From Streptomyces thinghirensis (lineage in GTDB: Bacteria > Actinomycetota > Actinomycetia > Streptomycetales > Streptomycetaceae), in assembly GCA_021502835.1 (NCBI GenBank), contig JAKFGP010000058.1:285419-349418 (forward strand): 64,000 nt of DNA. Direction: 5' to 3'. Shown here one piece after another: positions 1 through 8,976 of this stretch. The notes beneath the pieces were generated by a model. That model had not been told where the DNA came from and did no database searches. It worked only from the letters and a program-made list of their open reading frames with translations. The position numbers and the translations under genes were made by a program. How positions within the stretch are numbered: position 1 is the first letter of the stretch; each line of letters opens with the position of its first letter.

Positions 1-1040
1 CCGTCCAAGGACGGCATCGGCCTGTGGTGGAAGCTGCTGGGCCGCAACAAGCGCACGATCACCCTGGACCTGTCCAAGCCCGCCGGCCGCACCACCCTGC
101 TGCGCCTCACGCCACCGCGGACGTCGTCATCGAGAACTTCCGCCCCGGCACCCTGGAGAAGTGGGACCTGGGCTGGGACGAGCTGTCCGCCGTCAACCCG
201 CGCCTGGTCCTCACCCGGGTCACCGGCTTCGGCCAGTTCGGCCCGTACGCGCGCCGCCCCGGCTTTCGGCACGCTCGCCGAGGCCAGAGCGGCTTCGCCG
301 CGATGACCGGCGAACCGGACGCGCCCCCGACGCTGCCGCCGTTCGGCCTCGCGGACTCGATCGCCGCCCTGGCGACGTCGTACGCCGTGATGACCGCGCT
401 CGCCGCGCGGGACCGCACCGGCGAGGGACAGGTCGTCGACATGGCGATCATCGAGCCGATCCCTGACCGTGCTGGGCCCGCAGCCGACCTGGTACGACCA
501 GCTCGGCCACGTCCAGCCGCGCACCGGCAACCGCTCCCAGAACAACGCCCCGCGCAACACCTACCGCACCGCCGACGGCACCTGGGTCGCCGTCTCCACC
601 TCGGCCCAGTCGGTCGCCGAGCGCGTGATGCGCCTGGTGGGCCGCCCGGAGCTGATCGACGAGCCCTGGTTCGGGTCCGGCGCCGAGCGGGCCCGGCACT
701 CCGACGTGCTCGACGCGGCGGTCGGCGACTGGATCGCCCGGCACAGCCGCGCCGACGTCCTCGCCGCCTTCGAGAAGGCCGAGGCCGCGGTCGCCCCGAT
801 CCAGGACGTGCGGGACGTGATGGCCGACCCGCAGTACCAGGCCCTCGACACGGTCACCACCGTCGACGATCCCGAGCTGGGTCCACTGCGTATGCAGAAC
901 GTCCTCTTCCGGCTCTCCGCGACCCCGGCGCGATCCGCTGGGCGGGCCGCCCGCACGGCGCGGACACCGAGGAGGTGCTGACCGAGCTGGGCCTGACCCC
1001 GGCGGACGTGAAGGAGCTGCGCGAGGAGGGCGTCGTATGA
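1..1040 (+). CDS. CaiB/BaiF-family CoA transferase, 5' partial and frameshifted
   Basis: Family III CoA transferases move CoA between acyl groups through an aspartyl-CoA intermediate. The gene runs in from the left edge. Joined frames give the family hallmarks in order: WWKLLGRNKRTITLDLSKP, then ADVVIENFRPGTLEKWDLGW, then GPYARRPGFGTLAEA, SGFAAMTGEPD, and TGEGQVVDMAIIEP. The catalytic Asp is expected in the last segment (known of the family). Frame changes near 105, 265, 463 and 930 break the frame, while the joined protein stays collinear with the family. The TGA stop overlaps the ATG of the next gene (ATGA), so the two are translationally coupled. The specific acyl substrate cannot be told from sequence. 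Confidence 0.85.
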   Translation, partial: VQGRHRPVVEAAGPQQAHDHPGPVQARRPHHPAAPHATADVVIENFRPGTLEKWDLGWDELSAVNPRLVLTRVTGFGQFGPYARRPGFRHARRGQSGFAAMTGEPDAPPTLPPFGLADSIAALATSYAVMTALAARDRTGEGQVVDMAIIEPIPDRAGPAADLVRPARPRPAAHRQPLPEQRPAQHLPHRRRHLGRRLHLGPVGRRARDAPGGPPGADRRALVRVRRRAGPALRRARRGGRRLDRPAQPRRRPRRLREGRGRGRPDPGRAGRDGRPAVPGPRHGHHRRRSRAGSTAYAERPLPALRDPGAIRWAGRPHGADTEEVLTELGLTPADVKELREEGVV

Positions 1041-1857
1041 CCACACCCCCACTGACCTGGCTGTACGCCCCGGGGGACCGGCCCCGGGTGGTCGCCAAGG
1101 CGCTGGCCGCCGGTGCCGACGTCGTGGTGGTCGACCTGGAGGACGCGGTCGCCCCGGACCGCAAGGAGTACGCCCGCGAGGCCACCGCCGAGCTGCTCAC
1201 CGAGCCACAGCCGGTGCCGGTCCACGTCCGCGTCAACGCCCTGGACGGGCCGTTCGCCGCGGCGGACCTGGCGGCGCTGGCCGCGCTGCCGGGACTGGCC
1301 GGGCTGCGCCTGCCCAAGGTGACGTCCCCGGAGCAGATCACCGGCGTCGCGGCGGCGACCGGCGGGCCACCCCTGTACGCGCTCCTGGAGACGGCCCTGG
1401 CCGTGGAGCGGGCGTACCGGATCGCAGCGGCCCACCCGTCTGCGCGGCATCGCCTCGGCGAGGCCGACCTCCGGGCCGACCTGGGCGTACGCGGTGACGC
1501 GGGCCTGGACTGGTCCTGCTCGCGCGTGGTCGTGGCCGCGCGGGCGGCGGGGCTGGCGCCGCCGTCGCAGACGGTGCACCCGGACACCCGGGACCTGGAG
1601 GGTCTGGCCGCTTCCTGCGCCCACGGCCGGGCCCTGGGCTTTCTCGGCCGGGCCGCGATCCACCCCGCCAGCTGCCGATCATCGAGCGGGCGTACCTGCC
1701 GACCGAACGGGAGCTGGAGGAGGCGGAGACGATCGTCAAGGCGGCCACCGCGCAGCCGGGCGCGCTGGCGCTGCCGGACGGGCGGTTCGTCGACGCGGCG
1801 GTGGTGGCGACGGCCCAGCGGACCCTGTCGCTGGCCCGGCGGCCCGTCCTGTCCTGA
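1037..1857 (+). CDS. CitE/HpcH-HpaI family CoA-ester lyase
   Basis: A TIM-barrel lyase of the CitE-like group, acting on beta-hydroxyacyl-CoA or similar esters with Mg2+. The start overlaps the previous stop by four bases. The N-terminus LTWLYAPGDRPRVVAKALA and the motif VVVVDLEDAVAPDRK are the classic CitE signatures (substrate and metal binding). YALLETALAVE carries the metal-binding Glu and LGEADLRADLGV the second acidic motif. AIHPRQLPIIERA near the end is also typical, after repair. Frame changes occur near 1445 and 1675. About 273 residues, normal for the family. Pairing with a CoA transferase suggests a short-chain dicarboxylic or branched acyl-CoA degradation step; this is inference. 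Confidence 0.87.
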
Positions 1858-1878
1858 CATGGGCGTCCCGATACAGGC

Positions 1879-1910
1879 CGAGGGCGCCCGGAGAGTTCCG
1901 GGCGCCCTCG
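1879..1910. terminator. Bidirectional hairpin terminator between convergent genes
   Basis: Perfect 13-bp inverted repeat (CGAGGGCGCCCGG ... CCGGGCGCCCTCG) with loop AGAGTT. It sits between the lyase stop and the convergent lgt stop, so it can end transcripts from both sides. No U-tract, as is usual in Streptomyces. Confidence 0.8.
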
Positions 1911-1931
1911 GCGACGTGCGGCGGCGGCCCG

Positions 1932-2952
1932 TCAGCCCTTCTTGGCCGAGTCGGCCCCGTCCTTCACGTCCCTCACGCTCTTCTCGTCCTCCACGGCACC
2001 GTCGTCACCGGCGTCCTTGTCGCCCCCGGCGCCCTCGGAATCCTCGGAGCCCTTGGAGTCCCCAGATGCCTTGGCGCCGGCGTCCGTGTCCCCCTTCGCG
2101 CCGTCTCCGGCGTCACCGTCCGAGGACTCCGCCGCGCCCGGCTCGACCACGGCCTTCCCGGGCCCGGCCGCATCCGCGCCGAGAGCACCATGTACACCAC
2201 GGCCAGCAGGAACACGAAGAGCGCGGTCCAGTTGTTCAGCCGCAGACCCAGGATGTGGTGGGCGTCGTCGACGCGCATGTACTCGATCCAGAACCGGCCC
2301 GCGCAGTACGCGGCGACGTACAGCGCGAACGCCCGCCCGTGGCCCAGGTTGAAGCGGCGGTCGGCCCAGATGACGAGCAGGGCCACGCCGATGCACCACA
2401 TCGACTCGTACAGGAACGTCGGGTGGTACGTGCCGGGCACCCGTCCGTCGGCCGACGAGGTGATCTCCACGGCCCACGGCAGGTCGGTGGCCTTGCCGTA
2501 CAGCTCCTGGTTGAACCAGTTGCCCCAGCGGCCGATGGCCTGGGCGAGGGCGATGCCGGGGGCGACGGCGTCGGCGTAGGCGGGCATCGGGACGCCCCGG
2601 CGGCGGGCGCCGATCCACGCGCCCACCGCGCCGAACGCGATCGCGCCCCAGATGCCGAGGCCGCCCTCCCAGATCTTGAAGGCGTCGACCCAGTCACGGC
2701 CCTCGCTGAAGTACAGCTGGTAGTCCAGTGATCACGTGGTAGAGCCGGCCGCCGATCAGGCCGAAGGGAACGGCCCAGACCGCGATGTCGGCCACCGTGC
2801 CGGGCCGCCCGCCTCGGGCGACCCAGCGCTTGTTGCCGAGCCAGACGGGCAACGAAGACGCCGATGATGATGCAGAACGCGTAGCCGCGCAGCTGGATGG
2901 GACCGAGGTGCAGCACCCCGCTGGACGGGCTGGGAATGAAGGCAAGTTCCAT
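1932..2952 (-). CDS. lgt: Prolipoprotein diacylglyceryl transferase
   Basis: Lgt transfers diacylglycerol from phosphatidylglycerol to the lipobox Cys of prolipoproteins in the plasma membrane. The start MELAFIPSPSSGVLHLGP leads into the first membrane segment (LRGYAFCIIIGVFVA). The diagnostic signature GRWGNWFNQELYGKATDLPW lies in the middle, followed by TYHPTFLYES and GRFWIEYMR. Several frameshifts are present (around 2190, 2620, 2720 and 2850). After the last helix the protein continues in a long, highly charged Gly/Asp/Lys-rich tail (about 75 residues, ending in DSAKKG), an extension seen in streptomycete Lgt but absent from E. coli Lgt. Downstream of the DsbA-like gene, on the same strand. 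Confidence 0.95.
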
Positions 2953-3029
2953 GGCAGGGTCGACGCTACCGTGTCGGACGGTACCCGCGACGGGCAGCCC
3001 GGCTACGGGTCCGTAACGGGCGGACGGAA

Positions 3030-3059
3030 GAGCACCGCGCGGACACCGCGCGGGTGCTC
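3030..3059 (-). terminator. Hairpin terminator after the DsbA-like gene
   Basis: Near-perfect inverted repeat GAGCACCGCGCGG / CCGCGCGGGTGCTC, one extra G in the right arm and loop ACA. It lies in the 124-bp gap between the DsbA-like stop and the lgt start. Confidence 0.6.
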
Positions 3060-3076
3060 CGCCGCCCGCCGCCGCG

Positions 3077-3849
3077 TTACTTGTTGGCGTCCTGCACCAG
3101 CTGCTTCAGCTTCGCCGGTGTCATGGGGCGGTCCTGGTAGATGTTCTTGCCGTCCAGCAGCACGGTCGGCGTGCCGCTGAAGCCGCCGGTGCGGAAGGCC
3201 TCGTTGGACTTCTCCACCCAGCTGTTGTGCTTGCCGCCCCTCGACGCACTCCTGGAAGAGCGCGGTGTCGAGGCCGTCGACCTTGCCCGCCAGGTCGATC
3301 AGCTTGTTCTCGTCGGCGAACGCGTCGTCGGTCTCCGCCGGCTGGTTGGTGAACAGCACGTCGTGGTACGGCGTGAACTTGCCGCGTCCTGGGCGCAGGC
3401 GGCGGCGTTGGCCGACTTGCGGGAGCCGGTGCCGCCCATGTTCCCGTCGATGATCGTCGCCAGGTGGTACTCGACCTTGAGCTGCCCCGCTTCGGTGAGC
3501 TCGTGGATCGTGTCGCGGTACGCCAGCTCGAAGGCCTTGCAGGCCGGGCAGCGGAAGTCCTCCCAGATGACGAGCGTCGACTTGGCGCTCTCCTCGCCGA
3601 CGGGGATCGCGAGGCTGTCCTTGCCCTGCGCGCCCGAGGGCGCCACGATCGGGCCGGCCGACTCGCTGCCGTCGTCCTTGCCCGCGTTGGCGGCGACCAC
3701 GCCGATCACCGCCGCGAGGCCCAGGACGCAGACCACGCTCGCCCCGACGATCAGCGCGCGCCGGCGCTTGTCCTTGGACTTCTGCTTCTCGCGCTCGGCC
3801 GCCAGCTTCTGACGGGCGGTGCGCTTTCCTCTCGGTTCTTCTCGCTCAC
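3077..3849 (-). CDS. Membrane-anchored DsbA-family thiol oxidoreductase
   Basis: A thioredoxin-fold protein anchored outside the membrane, expected to form or isomerise disulfides. A GTG start at 3849 gives VSEKNRE, then a very basic N-terminus (TARQKLAAEREKQKSKDKRRR), one transmembrane helix (ALIVGASVVCVLGLAAVIGV) and a DsbA/DSBA-like domain. The catalytic CxxC is in DFRCPACKAFE, and the cis-Pro region is in SGTPTVLLDGK near the C-terminus. Three frameshifts (about 3140-3190, 3230 and 3390) plus one just after the start. Length after repair about 257 aa, usual for Streptomyces homologues. It follows trpA on the same strand but a strong hairpin separates them, so it is probably its own unit. 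Confidence 0.85.
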
Positions 3850-3863
3850 ACCCCGCAGAACGA

Positions 3864-3892
3864 ACCGGGGAGGCGCAGCGCGCCTCCCCGGT
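3864..3892 (-). terminator. Terminator of the trp operon (after trpA)
   Basis: Perfect 13-bp arms ACCGGGGAGGCGC / GCGCCTCCCCGGT with loop AGC, just downstream of the trpA stop. GC-rich and without a U-tract. Confidence 0.8.
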
Positions 3893-3935
3893 CCCAGGTC
3901 CACCCGTACGAGGGACCCGCGTCACGTGCCTGTCG

Positions 3936-4753
3936 TCACGCCTGTCCGCGCACGCCCTTCGCCAGGTCGGCGGCGAGCGTGCGGACACCCTCCAGGCCGG
4001 CCGCGTCGTCGGGGGCGTCGAGCATGCGCTTGACGAACGCCGAGCCGACGATCACGCCGTCGGCGAAGCCGGCCACCTCGGCGGCCTGCGCGGCGTTGGA
4101 GACGCCGAGCCCGACGCAGACGGGGATGCCGGTGGTGGCGCGGGTGCGTCGTACCAGGTCCTCGGCCTGCGCGCCGACCGACTCGCGGGTGCCGGTGACG
4201 CCCATGAGGGAGGCGGCGTAGACGAAGCCGCTGCCGGCCGCGGTGATCTCGGCGAGCCGCGCGTCCTTGCTGCTGGGCGCGACGACGAAGACGGTGGCGA
4301 GTCCGTGCTTGTCGGCGTGCTCCCGCCACAGCGCCGACTCCTGGACGGGCAGGTCGGGCAGGATGCACCCGGCGCCGCCCGCCTCGGCCAGCTCGGCGGT
4401 GAAGCGCTCGACGCCGTAGCGGTCGATGGGATTCCAGTACGTCATGACGAGGATCGGCTTGCCGGTGGCCGCGTGTGCCTCCCGGACGGTGCGCATCACG
4501 TCGGCGATGCGCACGCCAGCCGCGCAGGGCGATGTCGTCGGCGGTCTGGATGACCGGGCCGTCGAGGACGGGGTCGCTAGTGCGGCAGGCCCACCTCGAC
4601 GACGTCGGCGCCGCCGTCCAGCGCGGCCTTGATCGCCGCGATGCCGCCGTCCACGGTGGGGAACCCGGCCGGGAGGTAGGCGATGAGGGCGGAGCGGCCC
4701 TCGGCCTTCGCGGCGGCGAGCGTGTCGTTCAGCAGCTGCACGTTCCCGCTCAC
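3936..4753 (-). CDS. trpA: Tryptophan synthase alpha chain
   Basis: TrpA cleaves indole-3-glycerol phosphate to indole and glyceraldehyde 3-phosphate and channels indole to TrpB. The GTG start ([16 protein letters not shown]) overlaps the trpB stop (AAGTGAGC). The catalytic Glu is in the segment [11 protein letters not shown], and the second acidic residue is Asp in the SDP motif. [39 protein letters not shown] and GVIVGSAFV follow in family order. One frameshift near 4515-4580 separates the first 65 residues from the rest. About 271 aa, normal length. Last gene of the trpM-trpB-trpA run. Confidence 0.96.
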
Positions 4754-6035
4754 TTGGCGTCCCCCTCGATCTCGGCGGTGCCGGCCTCGTCGGCAGCGAC
4801 CTCGGCGTCGGTGTCGTAGAGCCCGAAGTAGCGGGCGGCGGTGTCCATGTCCTTGTCGCCGCGGCCGGACAGGTTGACGACGATCAGCCCGTCCTTGCCC
4901 AGCTCCTTGCCGACCTCGATGGCGCCGGCCAGCGCGTGGGCGCTCTCGATGGCCGGGATGATGCCCTCGGTGCGCGACAGCAGGCGCAGCGCCTGCATGG
5001 CGGCGTCGTCGGTGACCGCGCGGTACTCGCCGCGGCCGGAGTCCCTTGAGGTAGCTGTGCTCGGGACCGATGCCGGGGTAGTCGAGCCCCGCCGAGATCG
5101 AGTACGGCTCGGTGATCTGGCCCTCGTCGTCCTGGAGGACGTAGGACCGGGAGCCGTGCAGGATGCCGGGCTCGCCCGCGGACAGGGTGGCCGCGTGCTC
5201 GCCGCTCTCGATGCCGTGCCCGGCGGGCTCGCAGCCGATGAGGCGGACGTCCGCGTCGGGGATGAAGGCGTGGAAGAGGCCGATGGCGTTGGAGCCGCCG
5301 CCGACGCAGGCGATCGCCGCGTCGGGGAGGCGTCCGGCCTGTTCCAGGAGCTGGCGGCGGGCCTCGACGCCGATCACGCGGTGGAAGTCAGCGCACCATC
5401 GCCGGGAAGGGGTGGGGTCCGGCGACGGTGCCGAACAGATAGTGGGTGCGGTCGACGTTGGCGACCCAGTCGCGGAAGGCCTCGTTGATCGCGTCCTTGA
5501 GCGTGCGGCTGCCGGACTTCACGGCGATGACCTCGGCGCCGAGCATGCGCATGCGGGCCACGTTGAGGGCCTGGCGGCGGGTGTCGATCTCGCCCATGTA
5601 GATGGTGCAGTCGAGCCCGAAGAGGGCGCAGGCCGTCGCCGTCGCCACGCCGTGCTGGCCGGCGCCGGTCTCCGCGATGACGCGGGTCTTGCCCATGCGC
5701 TTGGTCAGCAGGGCCTGCCCGAGCACGTTGTTGATCTTGTGGGAGCCGGTGTGGTTGAGGTCCTCGCGCTTGAGGAAGACACGGGCGCCGCCCGCTTCCG
5801 CGGCGAAACGGGGCACCTCGGTGAGCGAGGACGGGCGGCCCGTGTAGTGGACCAGCAGGTCGTCGAGCTCACGGGCGAACTCGGGGTCCGACTTGGCCTT
5901 GTCGTACTCGACGGCCACCTCGTCGACCGCCGCGACGAGGGCCTCGGGGATGAACTTGCCGCCGTACGCCCCGAAGTAGCCTTCGGGACTGGGGTTTTGA
6001 CCCTCGGGGTCGGGGATGAAGAAGTTGCTGGGCAT
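4750..6035 (-). CDS. trpB: Tryptophan synthase beta chain
   Basis: TrpB condenses indole with serine through PLP to make tryptophan. Starts [13 protein letters not shown], then [16 protein letters not shown]. The PLP lysine is in [30 protein letters not shown] and the phosphate-binding loop GGGSNAIG are present. The frame breaks near 5390 (after HPFPAMVR) and 5045, but no residues of importance are lost. About 427 aa after repair. Its stop overlaps the trpA start by four bases, so alpha and beta subunits can be made in equal amounts. Confidence 0.97.
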
Positions 6036-6091
6036 GCGTGAACCTCACGGTGAGTGTCTGGTTTGGGCACATTCGCCGTGGGGCGGGGGAG

Positions 6092-6325
6092 TCAGGCCGC
6101 TGCGGGCCGTCTGTGGTAGCTCGCGCAGTTCCCCGCGCCCCTGACGGGGCGCTGAGGCCATCGCATGCCGTTCACCTGGCCGGGCTCGTCCCCGATGACG
6201 TACCGCACCCGGCGGCCGTGCACCCGGCGGGCGGGCGCGCGGCAGCCTCGGGGCCGGCAGCCGCGCGCGAGGCGGGCGTACGGGTCCCGGGCGGCCGGGG
6301 TGAGCGGGAGGGTCATCGGGAGCAA
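6092..6325 (-). CDS. trpM: TrpM, small trp-operon protein
   Basis: A small, very basic protein (77 codons from this ATG) between trpC and trpB. The internal segments RYVIGDEPGQVNGMRWP and LARGCRPRGCRAPARR match what I remember of Streptomyces TrpM, a modulator of tryptophan synthesis and development in S. coelicolor that acts without a known catalytic fold. No frameshift is needed. The start could be a few codons further in, since the family is usually near 60-70 aa. Position in the operon is itself strong support. Confidence 0.75.
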   Translation of the reverse strand: MLPMTLPLTPAARDPYARLARGCRPRGCRAPARRVHGRRVRYVIGDEPGQVNGMRWPQRPVRGAGNCASYHRRPAAA

Positions 6326-6338
6326 GCCTACCGGGGTG

Positions 6339-7148
6339 TCAGCCGCGCCCGTGCCGCAGTGCCGGGTGTTCGCCGGCGGCCACCAGGTCGGAGACGGCCG
6401 TCTTCGGGTCGCGGCCGGTGACCAGGGACTCGCCGACCAGGACGGCGTCGGCGCCCTCGTTGGCGTAGGCGATGAGGTCGTGCGGGCCGCGGACGCCGGA
6501 CTCGGCGACCTTGACGATGTGCGCCGGGATCTCCGGGGCGACCCGCTCGAACGTGCCGCGGTCGACCTCCAGCGTCTTCAGGTTGCGCGCGTTGACGCCG
6601 ATGATCTTGGCGCCGGCGTCCACCGCACGCTCGACCTCGTCCTCGTCGTGCACCTCGACGAGCGGGGTGAGTCCGATGGACTCGGCGCGCTCGATCAGCG
6701 ACTCCAGGGCCGGCTGCTCGAGGGCCGCGACGATCAGCAGCACGAGGTCGGCGCCGTGCGCGCGGGCCTCCCACAGCTGGTACGAGGTGACGATGAAGTC
6801 CTTGCGCAGCACGGGGATGTCCACGCGCGCGCGGACCGAGTCCAGGTCGGCCAGCGAGCCGCCGAAGCGGCGCTCCTCGGTGAGGACGGGATGACGGCGG
6901 CGCCGCCCGCCTCGTAGTCCGCGGCGAGTCCGGCGGGGTCGGCGATGGCGGCCAGCGCGCCCTTGGACGGGCTGGAGCGCTTGACCTCGCAGATGACCTT
7001 GACGCCGTCGCCGCGCAGGGCGGACACGCCGTCCTTGGCGGGGCGAGCCTTGGCCGCGCGCTCCTTGAGCTCGTCGAGGCTGACGCGCGCCTGCCGCTCC
7101 GCGAGGTCGGCCACGGACTCCGTCGATGATCTCGTCGAGCACACTCAC
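6339..7148 (-). CDS. trpC: Indole-3-glycerol phosphate synthase
   Basis: TrpC closes the indole ring from CdRP. The GTG start at 7148 gives [12 protein letters not shown]. Signature [10 protein letters not shown], then [21 protein letters not shown] (catalytic Lys), [19 protein letters not shown] and [11 protein letters not shown] in usual order. Frameshifts near 7115 and 6890. About 269 aa. First recognisable gene of the trpC-trpM-trpB-trpA run. The roughly 115 bp upstream up to the DUF2752 stop probably hold its promoter; no leader peptide or clear attenuator was made out. Confidence 0.95.
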   Translation of the reverse strand: MSVLDEIIDGVRGRPRGAAGARQPRRAQGARGQGSPRQGRRVRPARRRRQGHLRGQALQPVQGRAGRHRRPRRTRRGLRGGRRRRHPVLTEERRFGGSLADLDSVRARVDIPVLRKDFIVTSYQLWEARAHGADLVLLIVAALEQPALESLIERAESIGLTPLVEVHDEDEVERAVDAGAKIIGVNARNLKTLEVDRGTFERVAPEIPAHIVKVAESGVRGPHDLIAYANEGADAVLVGESLVTGRDPKTAVSDLVAAGEHPALRHGRG

Positions 7149-7264
7149 GCGAGCGGCCCCTTTCAGACGGCGAAATGTGTGGTCACTGTGATGGTATCCG
7201 GAGCAGGACGACGGGCCCGCATCCGGTTGACGCCGGTCCCACTACCCGGACGTTCGCCAAGTGA

Positions 7265-7723
7265 TCAAGGGAGGAGCCAGCCACCGAACGGCAGGTTCCG
7301 GACAACCGTGAAGACCAGCAGCAACGCCCCCAGCGTCCACAGGTGGACCGGGCCGAGGTCGACCCGCAGGGGCCGGCCGCGGGCCACGCGGATCACCCAG
7401 ACGGTCCACAGCACGGCGAAGCCCAGATAGCCGAGGACGGCCGGCGCGTTGGCCTGCAGCGCGGTCAGCACGTCCCCGTGGACGAACGCGTGGGCGCTGC
7501 GCAGGCCGCCGCAGCCGGGACAGTGAATGCCGGTGAAGCGCAGCAGGGGGCAGACGGGGTAGTGGCCGGGTTCGTTGGGGTCGACGCTCCCCACGTACGC
7601 GAACGCGCCGACGACGGCCGCGAGCACGCCGACGGGAACGGACAGGCCCAGGAGGGAGGGCGCGCCCCGCGTCGCGGTCCTGTTCTGCGTCGGCTTCCCG
7701 GTCTCGGCGTCCACGCACCGCAT
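7265..7723 (-). CDS. DUF2752 membrane protein
   Basis: A small integral membrane protein of unknown function. The family core is visible: CPLLRFTGIHCPGCGGLRSA (paired Cys-containing signature CPGCGG), followed by two hydrophobic helices (NAPAVLGYLGFAVLWTVWVI and LWTLGALLLVFTVVRNLPF). An N-terminal helix (SVPVGVLAAVVGAFAYVGSV) precedes it. Uninterrupted from an ATG at 7723, but an upstream GTG is possible. The gene lies between trpC and trpE on the same strand, as in other streptomycetes; its relation to tryptophan synthesis is unproven. Confidence 0.8.
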   Translation of the reverse strand: MRCVDAETGKPTQNRTATRGAPSLLGLSVPVGVLAAVVGAFAYVGSVDPNEPGHYPVCPLLRFTGIHCPGCGGLRSAHAFVHGDVLTALQANAPAVLGYLGFAVLWTVWVIRVARGRPLRVDLGPVHLWTLGALLLVFTVVRNLPFGGWLLP

Positions 7724-7750
7724 TTCTGCCCCCGCCGGCTGCAGGCGCAC

Positions 7751-7787
7751 AGGGGCGGTTCCGGCACCCTCGTGCCGGTCCGCCCCT
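7751..7787 (-). terminator. Hairpin terminator after the HGxxPAAW gene
   Basis: Interrupted inverted repeat AGGGGCGG-TT-CCGGCAC / GTGCCGG-T-CCGCCCCT with loop CCTC, between the stop of the small membrane protein and the DUF2752 start. Confidence 0.65.
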
Positions 7788-7818
7788 CGGGAGGTGCCGT
7801 TGACCGCCGTGCCCGGTC

Positions 7819-8070
7819 TCAGCCCTTGGCGCCGGCCGGCTCGCGCTCGCCGGCGACCTGGTGCACGGGGTGGTTCTGCTTCGGCTGGCCGAGGCCCATC
7901 ATGCGCATGATGCCGCCCACGGCACCGCCGAGGAGCACGACCACCATGCTGGCCCAGAAGCCCAGCGGCTGGGCCGCCACCATGAACACGCCCGCGATGC
8001 AGAAACCGATGAAGGCGATGATGACACCCGTCCAGGCGGCCGGGGTGTGACCGTGGCTGCTGCCCGACAT
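7819..8070 (-). CDS. HGxxPAAW-family small membrane protein
   Basis: Intact 83-aa protein. It begins MSGSSHGHTPAAWTGVIIAF, carrying the HGxxPAAW motif that names this actinobacterial family, followed by two membrane helices (GVIIAFIGFCIAGVFMVAA and FWASMVVVLLGGAVGGIM) and a hydrophilic tail. A good ribosome site (GAGGAGC) lies 7 bases before the ATG. Function unknown. It follows the Trp-associated membrane protein gene on the same strand. Confidence 0.85.
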   Translation of the reverse strand: MSGSSHGHTPAAWTGVIIAFIGFCIAGVFMVAAQPLGFWASMVVVLLGGAVGGIMRMMGLGQPKQNHPVHQVAGEREPAGAKG

Positions 8071-8250
8071 TGCTTGCTCCTCGTTGCTGTTGTGCCAAGT
8101 CTGAGCAGGACGCTCGTGCCCATTGTCCCGCACGGGCGCGCGCGGTGTGAGCGGGGGTACTCCCCAGCGCAACGCGCGCCGTGACGGCCGTCGGGCCCGG
8201 AGCGCGTGTCACGCCGGCGGGTGCTCGTGTGCGCGCGGGTGAACCGCGGG

Positions 8251-8875
8251 TCAGGCGCCGGTCGGGTCCTCGCCGCGGTCGAGGGCCTTCCAGAGGTCCT
8301 CGGGGCGGTCCGGGTCGACGGTCTGCGGCTTGCGGCGCGGGCGCGGGGTGCCGTCGCGCTCGTAGCGGCCGGACATCGCGGGCCACAGGCGGCCGTAGCG
8401 CAGGGCGAGCAGCCCGGCCCAGCAGCAGCGCGCCGCCCACGGCCGCGACGTACGGCCAGGCGGTGTGGGAGAGGGCGTCCACGGTGGCCGAGGTGTCGCC
8501 GGCGGCCTTCGCGGCCTGGTCGTCCAGGGCGGAGCTGTCGGAGGCGCCGGCCAGGGCCGCGGCGACGGTGCCCGCGCCGCTCAGCGCGAGCAGGGCGGCG
8601 ACGGCGAACCGGCCCGCGCGGCGGACGGCGAAGACGGCGACGAGCGCGGCGAGGCCCACTATGGCGAGCGCCGCGGGTACGCCCGTGACGTCGCTGCCCT
8701 TGGCGGTCAGGGGATCGCGCCGCCGGTACCGTCGTTGGGCCTCCGCCCACTCCTGCCGGGTGGCGAGCAGGGCGACGGCCGCGCCGAGCGCGCCGCACAG
8801 CAGGCGGCGCGAGCTCCGGCGGCCGGCCCGGGCGGGTCCTGCGGCTGGGGTACGGGGGTGAGGAACGGCTGTCAC
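8251..8875 (-). CDS. Trp-operon-associated membrane protein (TIGR02234 type)
   Basis: A four-helix membrane protein placed directly after trpE, as the actinobacterial Trp_oprn_chp family always is. GTG start at 8875 (VTAVPHPRTPAAGPARAGRR). Helices: LLCGALGAAVALLATRQEW, VPAALAIVGLAALVAVFAV, AVAALLALSGAGTVAAALAG and AWPYVAAVGGALLLG. The C-terminal segment GRYERDGTPRPRRKPQ and DRPEDLWKALDRGEDPTG lies one frame away (shift near 8420) and is typical. About 207 aa. Role unknown; linkage to trpE is the main clue. Confidence 0.8.
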
Positions 8876-8976
8876 GTACTCACTATCTGAACCCCGGGCG
8901 AACCGTCACCCGGGTTCGGATTGGCGGGCGTGAGATCCGCCCCACCGCCCCGGCCTGTGCGGCTGCCGGATCGCCC

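Noticed and set aside
448..1860. Long open frames on the strand opposite to the CoA-transferase/lyase genes
   Set aside because: Mirror frames are a normal result of high GC3; they carry no family motif and lack ribosome sites.
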